This document shows positions 16,025-24,150 of a stretch of DNA of 24,575 bases, in pieces. The stretch's first letter is position 1. Every line of letters starts with the position of its first letter. Both the position numbers and the translations under genes were made by a program. The stretch is from positions 1 to 24,575 of the forward strand of contig DEJE01000002.1 of NCBI GenBank assembly GCA_002353205.1, read 5' to 3'. The DNA is from Prevotella sp. UBA2756. Its GTDB lineage: Bacteria; Bacteroidota; Bacteroidia; Bacteroidales; Bacteroidaceae. The notes beneath the pieces are model-generated. The model ran no database searches. It was not told the DNA's origin and saw nothing but the letters and a program-made list of their open reading frames with translations.

Positions 16025-16080
16025 CGAACTCTGACTATAACTCTGAACTATGAACTCTGCACTATGAACTATCAGAACTC
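16025..16080 (-). repeat. GAGTTCATAGT-type short tandem repeat at the bamA stop
   Basis: Around and beyond the bamA stop (16072-16074) the minus strand runs through imperfect copies of a roughly 14-bp unit, GAGTTCATAGTTCA, with variants (GAGTTCTGATAGTTCA, GTGCAGAGTTC, GAGTTATAGTCAGAGTTCG). The first copy includes the last two sense codons of bamA (GAG TTC). No strong hairpin forms. The role is unknown. Confidence 0.6.
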
Positions 16081-18765
16081 CTGTCCGAGCACGAAGTGGA
16101 AGTTCGATCCGCCTCGCGAGTAAGTGCTGTTCGAAGAGTTGAGCACCTTGTCGAAGCCGTATGCCCAGTCGATACCCATCAGTCCGACCATGGGGAGGTA
16201 GATGCGCACGCCGACACCGGCCGAGCGTTTCATGTCGAACGGGTTGAAGTTCTTCGTGTCCACCCACGCATTACCGGCTTCGAGGAAGCCCAGACCGTAG
16301 ATGGTGGTGTTGCCCAGCAGGAAGGGGTAGCGCAGTTCCACCGACATGCGGTCGTAGGCGTAGGCGTTATAGCGGTAGCCCATGCCCGACTCGCGCACGG
16401 CAGTGTTCGAGATCGAACCGTTGTCGTAGCCTCGCAGACCGATGGTCTCCTCGGCGTAGCCACTGCTGTAGCCGCTCATACCGTCACCGCCGACGTAGAA
16501 TCCTTCGAACGGCGACTTCTTGTCCTTGTTGTATGCGCCGAGGATACCCAGCTCCACGCGCGTCATCAGCACCAAGCATTTCGCTCCGCCGGTGAGAGCG
16601 GTGAACGTTCTGCTCTTGAACTTCCATTTGTGATACTCAATCCAGCGGTATTTCTTCTGCTGCTGGTCCTGATAGTCGGCAGCCTGCGGGTCGATGGCCA
16701 GGTTGGCGTAGTCGTAGTTCTCCCACAGTGACCATGGCGGAGTGAGCGTGACCGAGCCCATGAACTCCGAACCGCTGCGCGGGAAGAGCGGGTTGTCGAT
16801 GCTCGAGCGGGCCACCGTGACGCCGAGGTTCAGGTTGTTACAGTTGCCGTTGCTCACGAGGAAGTAGTTCCAGTTCTTCAGCATGTAGCGCGTGTAGGCC
16901 AGCTCCAGGTTCAGCGTGAAGTAGTCGTCGGGCCAGCGCAGGCGCTTTCCCCATCCCACGGAGACGCCGAGCAGCTTCACGTACTTGTCGGGATCGTAGT
17001 AGTTCTCGAACGTGTTGTACACGCTGTTGCCCATTCCCATGCCGTAGATGCCGCTGTAGTAGTTGCGCATCAGGGCCGTATTGTAGTAGTTGCTCGACAC
17101 GTCGCTCTGCTTCGAGTAGAACGCGCCGACCGAGAACTGTATGGGTCGCTTGCCTCCGAACCATCCTGTTGAGTAGGAGATGTTGCCCGACGTGTAGTAG
17201 TTGGCGTTCGTCTGGAAGCCCAGCGACACCTGTTCGCCGTCGCCGATAGGCATGATGCCTCGGTGCTCCTTGCCTTTGCCGAAGAGGTTGGCCATTGAGA
17301 AGTTGTTGAACTTCAGTCCGATTCGTCCGATGATACCCGTCTGTCCCCATCCGAGTGAGAACTCAACCTGGTCGTTCGACTTCTGCACCAGCTGCCAGTT
17401 GATGTCCACCGTGCCGTCTTCGTAGTTCGGTTTCACGTCGGGATTCACCTGCTCGGCGTCGAAGTGCCCCATGGCTGCAATCTCTCGGGCGCTTCGTGTC
17501 AGCGCTTCTTTCGAGAAGAGGTCGCCGGGCTTGGTGCGCAGCTCGCGCCTGATGACGTTCTCATAGAGTCGGTCGTTACCCATGATTCGCACGCGGCTGA
17601 TGTGTGCCTGCGGGCCTTCCTGTATGCGCATCTCCAAGTCGATGCTGTCGCCCACGATGTTCACTTCCGTCGGCTGCAGGTTGTAGAACAGGTAACCGTT
17701 GTTCCAATAGAGGTTGCCCACGGCGTCGTCGTCTTCCGTGAGTCGCTTGTTCATGTATTTCTGGTTGTACACGTCGCCCTTCTTCATGTCGAGCACACGG
17801 GTCAGGTTGTCGGTGGTGTAGACGGTGTTGCCCACCCACGTGATGTTGCGCAGGTAGTATTTCTGCCCCTCGTCCACCTTAATATATATATTGACGTGCT
17901 TATCGTCATAGTTCCACACGCTGTCCTCGATGATGGTGGCATCGCGGTAGCCGAATTCGTTGTATTTGCTGATGAGGTTCTGCTTGTCCTCTTTCCACCG
18001 TTCGGGTGTGAACTTCTTCTTCTTCAGGAACGTGGAGAGCTTGTTGGCCTCGTGGATGTTCTTGAAGGCACCTTTCGAGAACAGTCCGCCCTTGATTTTC
18101 TTGTCGGTGAGCTGCTCGTTGCCCTCGATGATGATCTGGTGGACCCTCATCTTCTCCTTCTTGTCTACCGTGATGTCGAGAATCACCTGGTTCTTGTTCG
18201 ACAGGTCGTCGCGCTGCATGATGGTGATGTCGGCATTCTTGTAACCCTTGTCGTCGAAGTATTTCTTGGCCAGAATCTTGGCGCGGTCGATCATGTTGGG
18301 CGTAATCTGGTTGCCTTTCAGCAGTCCCAGCTTCTTCTCCATGTCCTCGCGCTCCGACTTCTTCAGGCCGATGTAGTTGATGGTCGACACGCGTGGCCTC
18401 ACAGCCAGGCGGATGTGCAGATAGATTTTCTCGCCCACGAGCGAGTCGGCGCTGATGGAGACCCTCGAGAAGAGGCCGTGCTTCCAGTAGCGCTTCACGG
18501 CGTCGGTGATCTGCGTGCCGGGGACGGTGATCCTCTGTCCCACTTCCAGGCCCGAGATGTTGGTGAGCACATAGTCTTCATAGCCTTCCACGCCCGACAC
18601 GGCCAGCCCTGCGATGGTGCAGCTGCGGGGCGTGCCGGCGTAGGTGATATCGGGGTTCACGATCTTCTCCTGTGCCTGTGCACTTACGCTAAATGACAGA
18701 TGACAAACGACAAGGGCCAGACTTATCATCCATACGCGTACCTTATTATTATATATCATCTTCAT
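16072..18765 (-). CDS. bamA: Outer-membrane protein assembly factor BamA
   Basis: An 897-residue Omp85 protein. A signal peptide (VWMISLALVVCHLSFSVSAQA) is followed by POTRA domains over about residues 35-470 (repeats with VSTINYIGLKKSERED, KMRVHQIIIEGNEQL, YYLRNITWVGNTVY, AHISRVRIMGNDRL) and a 16-strand-type barrel. The conserved L6 motif appears as GLRGYDNGS and the chain ends in a typical FHFVLGQEF with terminal Phe. It inserts beta-barrel proteins into the outer membrane. It lies 27 bp after uppS and upstream of ompH genes. ATGs at 18765 and 18759 are both possible starts; the longer is given. The protein is somewhat longer than E. coli BamA, as is usual in Bacteroidota. Confidence 0.95.
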   Translation of the reverse strand: MKMIYNNKVRVWMISLALVVCHLSFSVSAQAQEKIVNPDITYAGTPRSCTIAGLAVSGVEGYEDYVLTNISGLEVGQRITVPGTQITDAVKRYWKHGLFSRVSISADSLVGEKIYLHIRLAVRPRVSTINYIGLKKSEREDMEKKLGLLKGNQITPNMIDRAKILAKKYFDDKGYKNADITIMQRDDLSNKNQVILDITVDKKEKMRVHQIIIEGNEQLTDKKIKGGLFSKGAFKNIHEANKLSTFLKKKKFTPERWKEDKQNLISKYNEFGYRDATIIEDSVWNYDDKHVNIYIKVDEGQKYYLRNITWVGNTVYTTDNLTRVLDMKKGDVYNQKYMNKRLTEDDDAVGNLYWNNGYLFYNLQPTEVNIVGDSIDLEMRIQEGPQAHISRVRIMGNDRLYENVIRRELRTKPGDLFSKEALTRSAREIAAMGHFDAEQVNPDVKPNYEDGTVDINWQLVQKSNDQVEFSLGWGQTGIIGRIGLKFNNFSMANLFGKGKEHRGIMPIGDGEQVSLGFQTNANYYTSGNISYSTGWFGGKRPIQFSVGAFYSKQSDVSSNYYNTALMRNYYSGIYGMGMGNSVYNTFENYYDPDKYVKLLGVSVGWGKRLRWPDDYFTLNLELAYTRYMLKNWNYFLVSNGNCNNLNLGVTVARSSIDNPLFPRSGSEFMGSVTLTPPWSLWENYDYANLAIDPQAADYQDQQQKKYRWIEYHKWKFKSRTFTALTGGAKCLVLMTRVELGILGAYNKDKKSPFEGFYVGGDGMSGYSSGYAEETIGLRGYDNGSISNTAVRESGMGYRYNAYAYDRMSVELRYPFLLGNTTIYGLGFLEAGNAWVDTKNFNPFDMKRSAGVGVRIYLPMVGLMGIDWAYGFDKVLNSSNSTYSRGGSNFHFVLGQEF

Positions 18766-18792
18766 TCAGCTTCAGGAAAATATTCTTGTTTC

Positions 18793-19596
18793 TCATTTCT
18801 TATTGTTCTTTTCTGACAATGCCTCTCTTTCCACCTGTGCTTCCGTCTTGCCGAAGCGGCGCTGGCGGCTCTGGAAGTCGATGATGGCCTTGTGGAGGCA
18901 CTCCTCATCGAAGTCGGGCCAATAGGTGTCGCAGAAGTAGAGTTCAGTATATGCTATCTGCCACAACAGGAAGTTGGAGATGCGCAGCTCTCCGCCCGTA
19001 CGTATCAGCAGGTCGGGGTCGGGCATAAAGCTGGTTTGAAGATGCTGATTGATGAAATCCTCGTCGATATCCTCCGCACGCAATCCTCCTGAGCGCCAGT
19101 TCTTAAGGATATTCTCAGGCAGTTCCTCCATATCGTGAACCTCCGAGACGATCTGCCGCACGGTGTTGATGAGCTCCCATCGTGAGGAATAGCTCAGGGC
19201 AAGCACCATGCTCATCGCCTTGTTGTTCTTGGTATGCTCCATCACTTCCGATAGCTTCTGCTGGACATCATCGGGCAGGCGACCGAAGTCGCCGATGACG
19301 CGCAGGCGCACATCGTTCTTCATGAAGAGCTCCTCTTCAAGGGCAGTGATAATCAGTCCCATCAACGCCGTCACCTCATCCGTGGGGCGGTTCCAGTTCT
19401 CGGTCGAGAAGGTGTAGAGGGTGAGGTATTTCACGCCCAGATGGCAACACTCCGAGGTGATACGGTGAATGGCCTCCACTCCGGCCTGGTGGCCGTAACT
19501 ACGCTCTTTACCCCGCTTGGTGGCCCATCGCCCGTTGCCGTCCATGATGATGGCAATGTGCTCGGGTATGCGGTTCATATCCAGTTGGTCAGTCAT
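18793..19596 (-). CDS. uppS: Isoprenyl transferase, undecaprenyl diphosphate synthase
   Basis: A 267-residue cis-prenyltransferase making undecaprenyl diphosphate, the lipid carrier for peptidoglycan and LPS sugars. Motifs: HIAIIMDGNGRWA with catalytic D19, GHQAGVEAIH, the YTFSTENWNRP segment, and the C-terminal RTGGELRISNFLLWQIAYTELYF. The start overlaps the end of the DUF6089 gene by 8 bp, which suggests coupled translation. The C-terminus carries a short charged extension (KTEAQVEREALSEKNNKK) beyond the core fold. Its place directly upstream of bamA is common in Bacteroidota. Confidence 0.96.
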   Translation of the reverse strand: MTDQLDMNRIPEHIAIIMDGNGRWATKRGKERSYGHQAGVEAIHRITSECCHLGVKYLTLYTFSTENWNRPTDEVTALMGLIITALEEELFMKNDVRLRVIGDFGRLPDDVQQKLSEVMEHTKNNKAMSMVLALSYSSRWELINTVRQIVSEVHDMEELPENILKNWRSGGLRAEDIDEDFINQHLQTSFMPDPDLLIRTGGELRISNFLLWQIAYTELYFCDTYWPDFDEECLHKAIIDFQSRQRRFGKTEAQVEREALSEKNNKK

Positions 19597-20278
19597 CTAT
19601 GTCATTATTACATGTTACACACTTGGGCAGGAAGCTGTAGGTCAGCGACACTTGCAGCATGGAGTAGCAGTCGCTGTTCTTGAACACGCCCGAACTTTTT
19701 ATATAATAAGGGTCGGCCACGCCGTCCAGACGGTCGCTGTTGGTGAAGTGCATCGCCCATTCAACCGACAGGTTCAGACGTTTGGCCACCTTGTATTTCA
19801 CACCGACGCCGATGGGAGCGTTCACCGTGACGACCGACTTGCCGCTCGTGCTCACCAGCGTGCCGCCCAAACCTCCGAAGACGAAAGGTGTCAGACGCTT
19901 CGCACCGCGGTAGTCGCGCCCCGTGCCGTAGGGCCAGAAGTTGTATTCGTAGCGCACGCCGAGGTCGAACATGGCATTGCTGAAGTCGTAGACGACTTGC
20001 TGCACGTCGGGGTAGTAGGTCGTCAGTCCTTTCGATGTCCCCTTCAGCTGTCCGTAGCTGAACTGTGCCGCCAGGGCCATATAGGGGTTGAGCACGCGCT
20101 TGAGCACCACCGTCCCCACGGGTTGCGAGTTGCTGAACAGCCCGTCGTTGAAGTCGCCCAGATACGACACCAACCCTATGCCACCGCCAATCTCCATCTT
20201 ATACTCGTCGTCGTACTGCTGCGCACTTGCGCCCGCGGCAGCCGTCAACAGGAGAAGGGTGATCAGCGTTTGCTTCAT
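19589..20278 (-). CDS. DUF6089 family outer-membrane beta-barrel protein
   Basis: A 229-residue protein with a signal peptide (MKQTLITLLLLTAAAGASAQ) and alternating beta strands of an eight-strand-type small barrel: YKMEIGGGIGLVSYLGDFND at the start (the usual first strand of this family), then FDLGVRYEYNFWPYG, LTPFVFGGLGG, GVGVKYKVAKRLNLSVEWAMHFTNSDRLDG and a final MLQVSLTYSFLPKC. It resembles DUF6089/OmpA-like porin folds found beside uppS-bamA in Bacteroidota. The role is unknown; the location suggests a client of, or helper in, outer-membrane assembly. Start is 21 bp after the DUF6242 gene. Confidence 0.85.
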   Translation of the reverse strand: MKQTLITLLLLTAAAGASAQQYDDEYKMEIGGGIGLVSYLGDFNDGLFSNSQPVGTVVLKRVLNPYMALAAQFSYGQLKGTSKGLTTYYPDVQQVVYDFSNAMFDLGVRYEYNFWPYGTGRDYRGAKRLTPFVFGGLGGTLVSTSGKSVVTVNAPIGVGVKYKVAKRLNLSVEWAMHFTNSDRLDGVADPYYIKSSGVFKNSDCYSMLQVSLTYSFLPKCVTCNNDIDD

Positions 20279-20299
20279 CTGTTCTTACGGTTTCTTTTC

Positions 20300-21715
20300 T
20301 TATTTCGTGAAACTGGTCTGCTCGGTCGTCCAGCCCAGACGGTTCAGCCGTCCGCGCCACACTTGTCCCGTCCCGCCGCACACTATCCACAGATAGTTGT
20401 CGGCATCGGACGTGATGGCAAAGACGCCGTCGGTGCTTTGGAACCCGCTGGGAAGGGGCAGATAGTCGCGTGTGCGCCAGGCGATGCCGCCGTCGCGGCT
20501 CTCGTACAGACTGGCAAAGGGTGCGGCCGTCGAGCCGCCGAAGCCGCTGCCTCCGAGGGCCACCATGCCCTCGCCGTAGTTAGCGACGGTGAGTCCGCGC
20601 AGGCGTTTCAGTGGGAAGCGGCTGCCGCTGTTCACCGTGGAGTACGACCATGAGTGCTCCACGCTGCCGTCGTTGCCGTCTTCTATCTTGCTCCACACCA
20701 CGGCGTTCGCGTCGTTGGGGTAGGCACTCTCACTGCGGTTGCCCACCAGCACCACGCGTTCCACGTCGTCGTTGGTCCTCACCCGCGTGCAGGTGTAGCT
20801 GATGTCCTGCGTGGGAAGCAGGGCGGCATCGTCGTCGAGGGGCTCCACGTTCCACGTCCTACCTTCATCGGCCGACGACACCAACTGCCCGTCGGCGCTG
20901 ATGGCAAAGAGGTGGAGCGAACTGGCAGCCACCAGTTGGCGCACGTCGGTGTCGGCAAGTTTCATCCAGTCGCCCTGCGCCTTGCGGCACAACAGCTCGC
21001 CGCCGTTCTTCACGATGACGCTGTCGCCACGCACCACGACATTCTTCCACGCCTCGGCATCGAGCGAACCGATGCTCAGCGTGCGCTGCTCCCAACCGTT
21101 GTCGCCACGTCCGAAGACGAGCGTCTCCTCGCCGTTCGAGCCGAAGAGGAGCACCTCGGTGCCCACGGCCACGGCTTTCATGCCGGTCAGACTGGCGAAG
21201 AGGTCGCTGCGCGAGGCCTCGCTCCAGCTGAACGTGTCGGCTTTCTGTTGATGAACGTTCACGCGCACGGTGTAGCGTGCCTGCGCGGCGTTGCTGCTTG
21301 AGAAGACGACAAACTCGCGCGGCTGTGTGAAGTCGATGCTGTCCGACGATGAGTGCCAGCGCAGCGTGTCGCCCACAACGCTCTTCACGGCCACCACGCC
21401 GCTGTTCTTCGTCCCCACGGTGCACACCACATGGGCGGCATCGGTGCCGTAGGGCAGCGAGTCGGGGTTGTAGATCTCGCGCGTGGCTTGGTTGATATAG
21501 AACTTATAGCTGCTGCCGGTGATCTTGGTCAGGTAGGTGCTGTCGGCGCCGTTCGTCGACAACGTGTGCTGGTAGCAGTTCAGCGTTCCCAGCGAGAACG
21601 ACACGATACCGGCATCGTCGTAGAATGTTAATTCTTCGTCGCCCGACTTCAGACACGAAGTCAGCACCAACGATGCCCAAAGAAGCATCATCAATGACTG
21701 CCAAACTCTTTTCAT
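20300..21715 (-). CDS. DUF6242 family lipoprotein
   Basis: A 471-residue lipoprotein (lipobox VLTSC, Cys about residue 21 from the chosen start). The first part (about 25-150) is beta-rich and resembles the DUF6242 N-terminal domain. The rest has repeated propeller-like strands with Asp-box-like turns (SSADEGRTWNVEPL, ESRDGGIAWRTRDYLPLP), suggesting a sialidase/BNR-type beta-propeller. The frame is open from 21733, but the ATG at 21715 is preferred because a promoter box (21731-21738) overlaps the longer version. It heads the DUF6242-DUF6089-uppS-bamA series. Function is unknown; a surface or periplasmic ligand-binding role is possible. Confidence 0.82.
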   Translation of the reverse strand: MKRVWQSLMMLLWASLVLTSCLKSGDEELTFYDDAGIVSFSLGTLNCYQHTLSTNGADSTYLTKITGSSYKFYINQATREIYNPDSLPYGTDAAHVVCTVGTKNSGVVAVKSVVGDTLRWHSSSDSIDFTQPREFVVFSSSNAAQARYTVRVNVHQQKADTFSWSEASRSDLFASLTGMKAVAVGTEVLLFGSNGEETLVFGRGDNGWEQRTLSIGSLDAEAWKNVVVRGDSVIVKNGGELLCRKAQGDWMKLADTDVRQLVAASSLHLFAISADGQLVSSADEGRTWNVEPLDDDAALLPTQDISYTCTRVRTNDDVERVVLVGNRSESAYPNDANAVVWSKIEDGNDGSVEHSWSYSTVNSGSRFPLKRLRGLTVANYGEGMVALGGSGFGGSTAAPFASLYESRDGGIAWRTRDYLPLPSGFQSTDGVFAITSDADNYLWIVCGGTGQVWRGRLNRLGWTTEQTSFTK

Positions 21716-21730
21716 CTTAAATTTTTGGTG

Positions 21731-21738
21731 CAAAATTA
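21731..21738 (-). promoter_or_regulatory. -7 promoter box for the DUF6242-uppS-bamA operon
   Basis: The minus strand reads TAATTTTG followed by CACC, matching TAnnTTTG. Only 15 bp separate it from the ATG at 21715, so the mRNA leader would be about 8-10 nt. It is the only firm promoter box I see for the whole downstream series. Confidence 0.65.
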
Positions 21739-21820
21739 ATCAGATTTCCGCAAAAACGCCCCCTTTTCCTTGCATATTTTCTAAAATATTCATTAATTGA
21801 GCATTTTTTAAGTTATGTTT

Positions 21821-21961
21821 AGAGTTTAAGGAGTTTAGGAGTTTAGGAGTTTGGGAGTTTAGAGTTTAAGGAGTTTAGGAGTTTGGGAGTTTAGGAGTTT
21901 AGACAATAGCCGTTGAACAACTGTGTATGTGTCTAAGCTAATGTCTAAACTCCTTAAGCTC
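21821..21961. repeat. Two 40-bp repeats built from GGAGTTTA units, with an inverted copy
   Basis: Bases 21821-21860 and 21861-21900 are near-identical 40-bp repeats that differ only by an A/G swap at two sites. Each consists of about five degenerate 8-bp GGAGTTTA-like units. The array end AGGAGTTTAGACA (21893-21905) has a perfect 13-bp inverted copy at 21942-21954. With one mismatch the inverted arm also extends to 21961 against the start of either 40-bp unit. The element fills the gap between the helicase stop (21970) and the next promoter (21731-21738). It could form a large hairpin in the helicase 3' region, but no T-run follows the stem directly. Confidence 0.75.
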
Positions 21962-21969
21962 TCATCTCC

Positions 21970-24027
21970 TCATTTCTTCTTCCGCGGGCGCCGCACGGCC
22001 CACCCTTCCTCGCTGAAGTCGGGCTCGTCGCCGACGAGCTCAATGGGTTCGCCCTTGAAGAACTGCTGCCAGTCGTCCTTCCGCCCGCTCTCCTTCTTCA
22101 TCGGAGCGCGCTGCTGCGGGGGATTGTTGCGTTTCGACTTCTTTTCGAAGAACGAGTAGTCGAACGTGTTTTTCACACGTTTTTCACGCCTGCCCGAACC
22201 TTCAAAATCGCCCTTTTCATCGGAGAAATCGCCCTGTCGCTGCGATTTTTTGTGAAATTTTTGTGAAGAATTCACATCGTCTTTTGCAAACTTTTGCGAA
22301 CTTTTGCGAACATCTGCGAACTTTTGCGAGTTTTTGCGAGCATCGCGGTCGCCGTCGCGCTCACCGTCGTTGCAGCGCACCTCGCGCCCTTTGTAGCGTG
22401 TTCCCGTGAGCGAGTTCATCACGCGGCGCGCATCCTGCTCGGCCACGTCGAAGAACGACATCGTGTTGCCCAGGTCGATGTGTCCCACGTCTACGCGCCC
22501 TGCGACGTGCTTGTTGAGGAACTGCATCATCTCGCCGGGATAGAAGCCGTCTTTCTTGCCGAGGTTGATGAACAGGCGGTGGTAGCCGGCCTCTGTCTGT
22601 CGGCGGCCGCGGTTGCGCTCCTTTCCTGCGCCGTGGCCCTCGCCGTCGCCGCGTCGGCCGCGCCCGGTGTCGGGTTTCACGATTTCGGGAGCGTTGGCAT
22701 AGTAGGAGAGGAACTTTCCGAACTCCACCGACACGATCTTCTTGATGATGTCTTCCTTGTCGACATACTCGAAGAAGCGGTTGATGTCCTGCATGAAGGG
22801 AGCGATCTCGTCCTCCAGGACGTCGGTCTTCACAATCTGGTCCATCACCTTGTAGAGCTGTTTTTTGCAGATTTCATCGGCCGTTGGGATGTCGCACTCC
22901 TCAAAGTCCTTGCCTATTTCCTTCTCTATCTTGCGTATCTTGTGCTTCTCCTTCGTGTGGATGATGCTGATGCTGGTGCCCTTCTTCCCGGCGCGCCCCG
23001 TGCGCCCCGAGCGGTGGGTGTAGTTCTCGATGTCGTCGGGCAGTCCGTAGTTGATGACGTGCGTCAGGTCGTCGACGTCGAGGCCTCGGGCAGCCACGTC
23101 GGTAGCCACGAGGAGCTGCGTCAGGTGCTGGCGGAACTTCTGCATCGTGAGGTCGCGCTGCTGCTGCGAGAGGTCGCCGTGTAGGCTCTCGGCGTTGTAG
23201 CCGTCCTTGATGAGCTTGTCTGCCACCTCCTGCGTCTCTATCTTCGTTCGGCAGAAGATGATGGCGAAGATGCGTGGGTAGAAGTCGACGATGCGTTTCA
23301 GCGCGAGGTATTTGTCCTTGGCGTGCACCATGTAGTAGATGTGGTTCACGTTCTCGGCGCCCTCGTTGCGCGAGCCGACGACGATTTCCTTGTGGTCGTG
23401 CAGGTAGCTGAGGGCTATCTTCTCTATCTCGCGGCTCATGGTGGCCGAGAATAGGAGCGTGTTGTGCCCTTTCACGGTGCCGTCTTCGCCCTCACTGTTC
23501 TTCGGCAGGTGCTCGAAAATCTCGTTGATGCTCTCCGAGAAGCCCATGTTGAGCATCTCGTCGGCCTCGTCGAGCACCACGTTCGTCACGTGGTCGAGCA
23601 CCGCTTTGCCGCGGTTCATCAGGTCGATCAGGCGTCCCGGCGTGGCCACGATGATCTGCGCGCCGTGGCGCAGGGAGCGTATCTGCTGCTCGATGCTGGC
23701 GCCGCCGTAGACGGCCACCACATGGATGCCCTCCATATACTTCGAGAAGTCGCGAAGGTCGTCGGCTATCTGCAGGCAGAGCTCGCGCGTGGGACTGAGC
23801 ACGAGGGCCTGCGTCTCGTCGCTCGTGGGGTCAATCTTCTGCAAGAGCGGTATGCCGAAGGCCGCCGTCTTGCCCGTGCCCGTCTGTGCGAGGGCAATCA
23901 CATCGTTTCCTTCCCCCAGCAAATAGGGGATTACTTCCTCCTGGACGGGCATCGGTTGTACGAAGCCCATCTCCTCAATGGCGTGCAGGATCTCGCTGCT
24001 GACGCCCAGTTCTTCAAATGTCTTCAA
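21970..24027 (-). CDS. DEAD-box ATP-dependent RNA helicase with DbpA-type RNA-binding domain
   Basis: A 685-residue helicase from a TTG start: Q motif GFVQPMPVQ (21-29), motif I AQTGTGKT (47-54), PTREL (79-83), DEAD (153-156), SAT (194-196), and motif VI HRSGRTGRAG (338-347). A linker precedes a DbpA-like RNA-binding domain (about 482-553, HRLFINLGKKDGFYPGEM). The basic low-complexity tail (about 555-685) has SQKF repeats and ends RRPRKKK. Upstream ATG codons in frame lie beyond the promoter box at 24052-24059 and encode no family sequence; the TTG at 24027 gives MKTFEELGVSSEIL, the expected helicase start. Likely roles are ribosome assembly or structured-RNA remodelling. Confidence 0.93.
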   Translation of the reverse strand: MKTFEELGVSSEILHAIEEMGFVQPMPVQEEVIPYLLGEGNDVIALAQTGTGKTAAFGIPLLQKIDPTSDETQALVLSPTRELCLQIADDLRDFSKYMEGIHVVAVYGGASIEQQIRSLRHGAQIIVATPGRLIDLMNRGKAVLDHVTNVVLDEADEMLNMGFSESINEIFEHLPKNSEGEDGTVKGHNTLLFSATMSREIEKIALSYLHDHKEIVVGSRNEGAENVNHIYYMVHAKDKYLALKRIVDFYPRIFAIIFCRTKIETQEVADKLIKDGYNAESLHGDLSQQQRDLTMQKFRQHLTQLLVATDVAARGLDVDDLTHVINYGLPDDIENYTHRSGRTGRAGKKGTSISIIHTKEKHKIRKIEKEIGKDFEECDIPTADEICKKQLYKVMDQIVKTDVLEDEIAPFMQDINRFFEYVDKEDIIKKIVSVEFGKFLSYYANAPEIVKPDTGRGRRGDGEGHGAGKERNRGRRQTEAGYHRLFINLGKKDGFYPGEMMQFLNKHVAGRVDVGHIDLGNTMSFFDVAEQDARRVMNSLTGTRYKGREVRCNDGERDGDRDARKNSQKFADVRKSSQKFAKDDVNSSQKFHKKSQRQGDFSDEKGDFEGSGRREKRVKNTFDYSFFEKKSKRNNPPQQRAPMKKESGRKDDWQQFFKGEPIELVGDEPDFSEEGWAVRRPRKKK
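22281..22340 (-). repeat. Six tandem 10-bp units inside the helicase tail
   Basis: Six consecutive 10-bp units with coding-strand consensus TTCGCAAAAG occupy 22281-22340, each with at most three changes. Because 10 is not a multiple of 3, the amino-acid pattern repeats only every 30 bp and appears as SQKFADVRK-SSQKFAKDD. The unit lies in the disordered basic tail, where length changes might be tolerated only in multiples of three units. Confidence 0.8.
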
Positions 24028-24051
24028 TGTGGATAAAAAATAATTCGCCTG

Positions 24052-24059
24052 CAAAGGTA
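24052..24059 (-). promoter_or_regulatory. -7 promoter box for the DEAD-box helicase gene
   Basis: The minus strand reads TACCTTTG then CAGG, matching TAnnTTTG. It lies 24 bp upstream of the proposed TTG start and supports that start over upstream ATGs. It shares TACCTTTGCA with the promoter of the B12 operon. Confidence 0.65.
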
Positions 24060-24134
24060 CGACTTTTTTCGCACATATAGCTACTGATTTACAGAGATTT
24101 ATCCGAAAGTGCGCTTTTCTTGCTTTTTTTTTCG

Positions 24135-24142
24135 TACTTTTG
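24135..24142 (+). promoter_or_regulatory. -7 promoter box for the LOG-family gene
   Basis: TACTTTTG matches TAnnTTTG and is followed by CAACCATT and then the ATG at 24151. With the usual 5-7 nt to the transcription start, the message would have a leader of only one to a few nucleotides. It faces away from the helicase promoter at 24052-24059. Confidence 0.65.
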
Positions 24143-24150
24143 CAACCATT

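Noticed and set aside
17464..18696. Plus-strand frame of 410 codons opposite bamA
   Set aside because: Composition is typical of an antisense shadow and bamA is unmistakable on the other strand.
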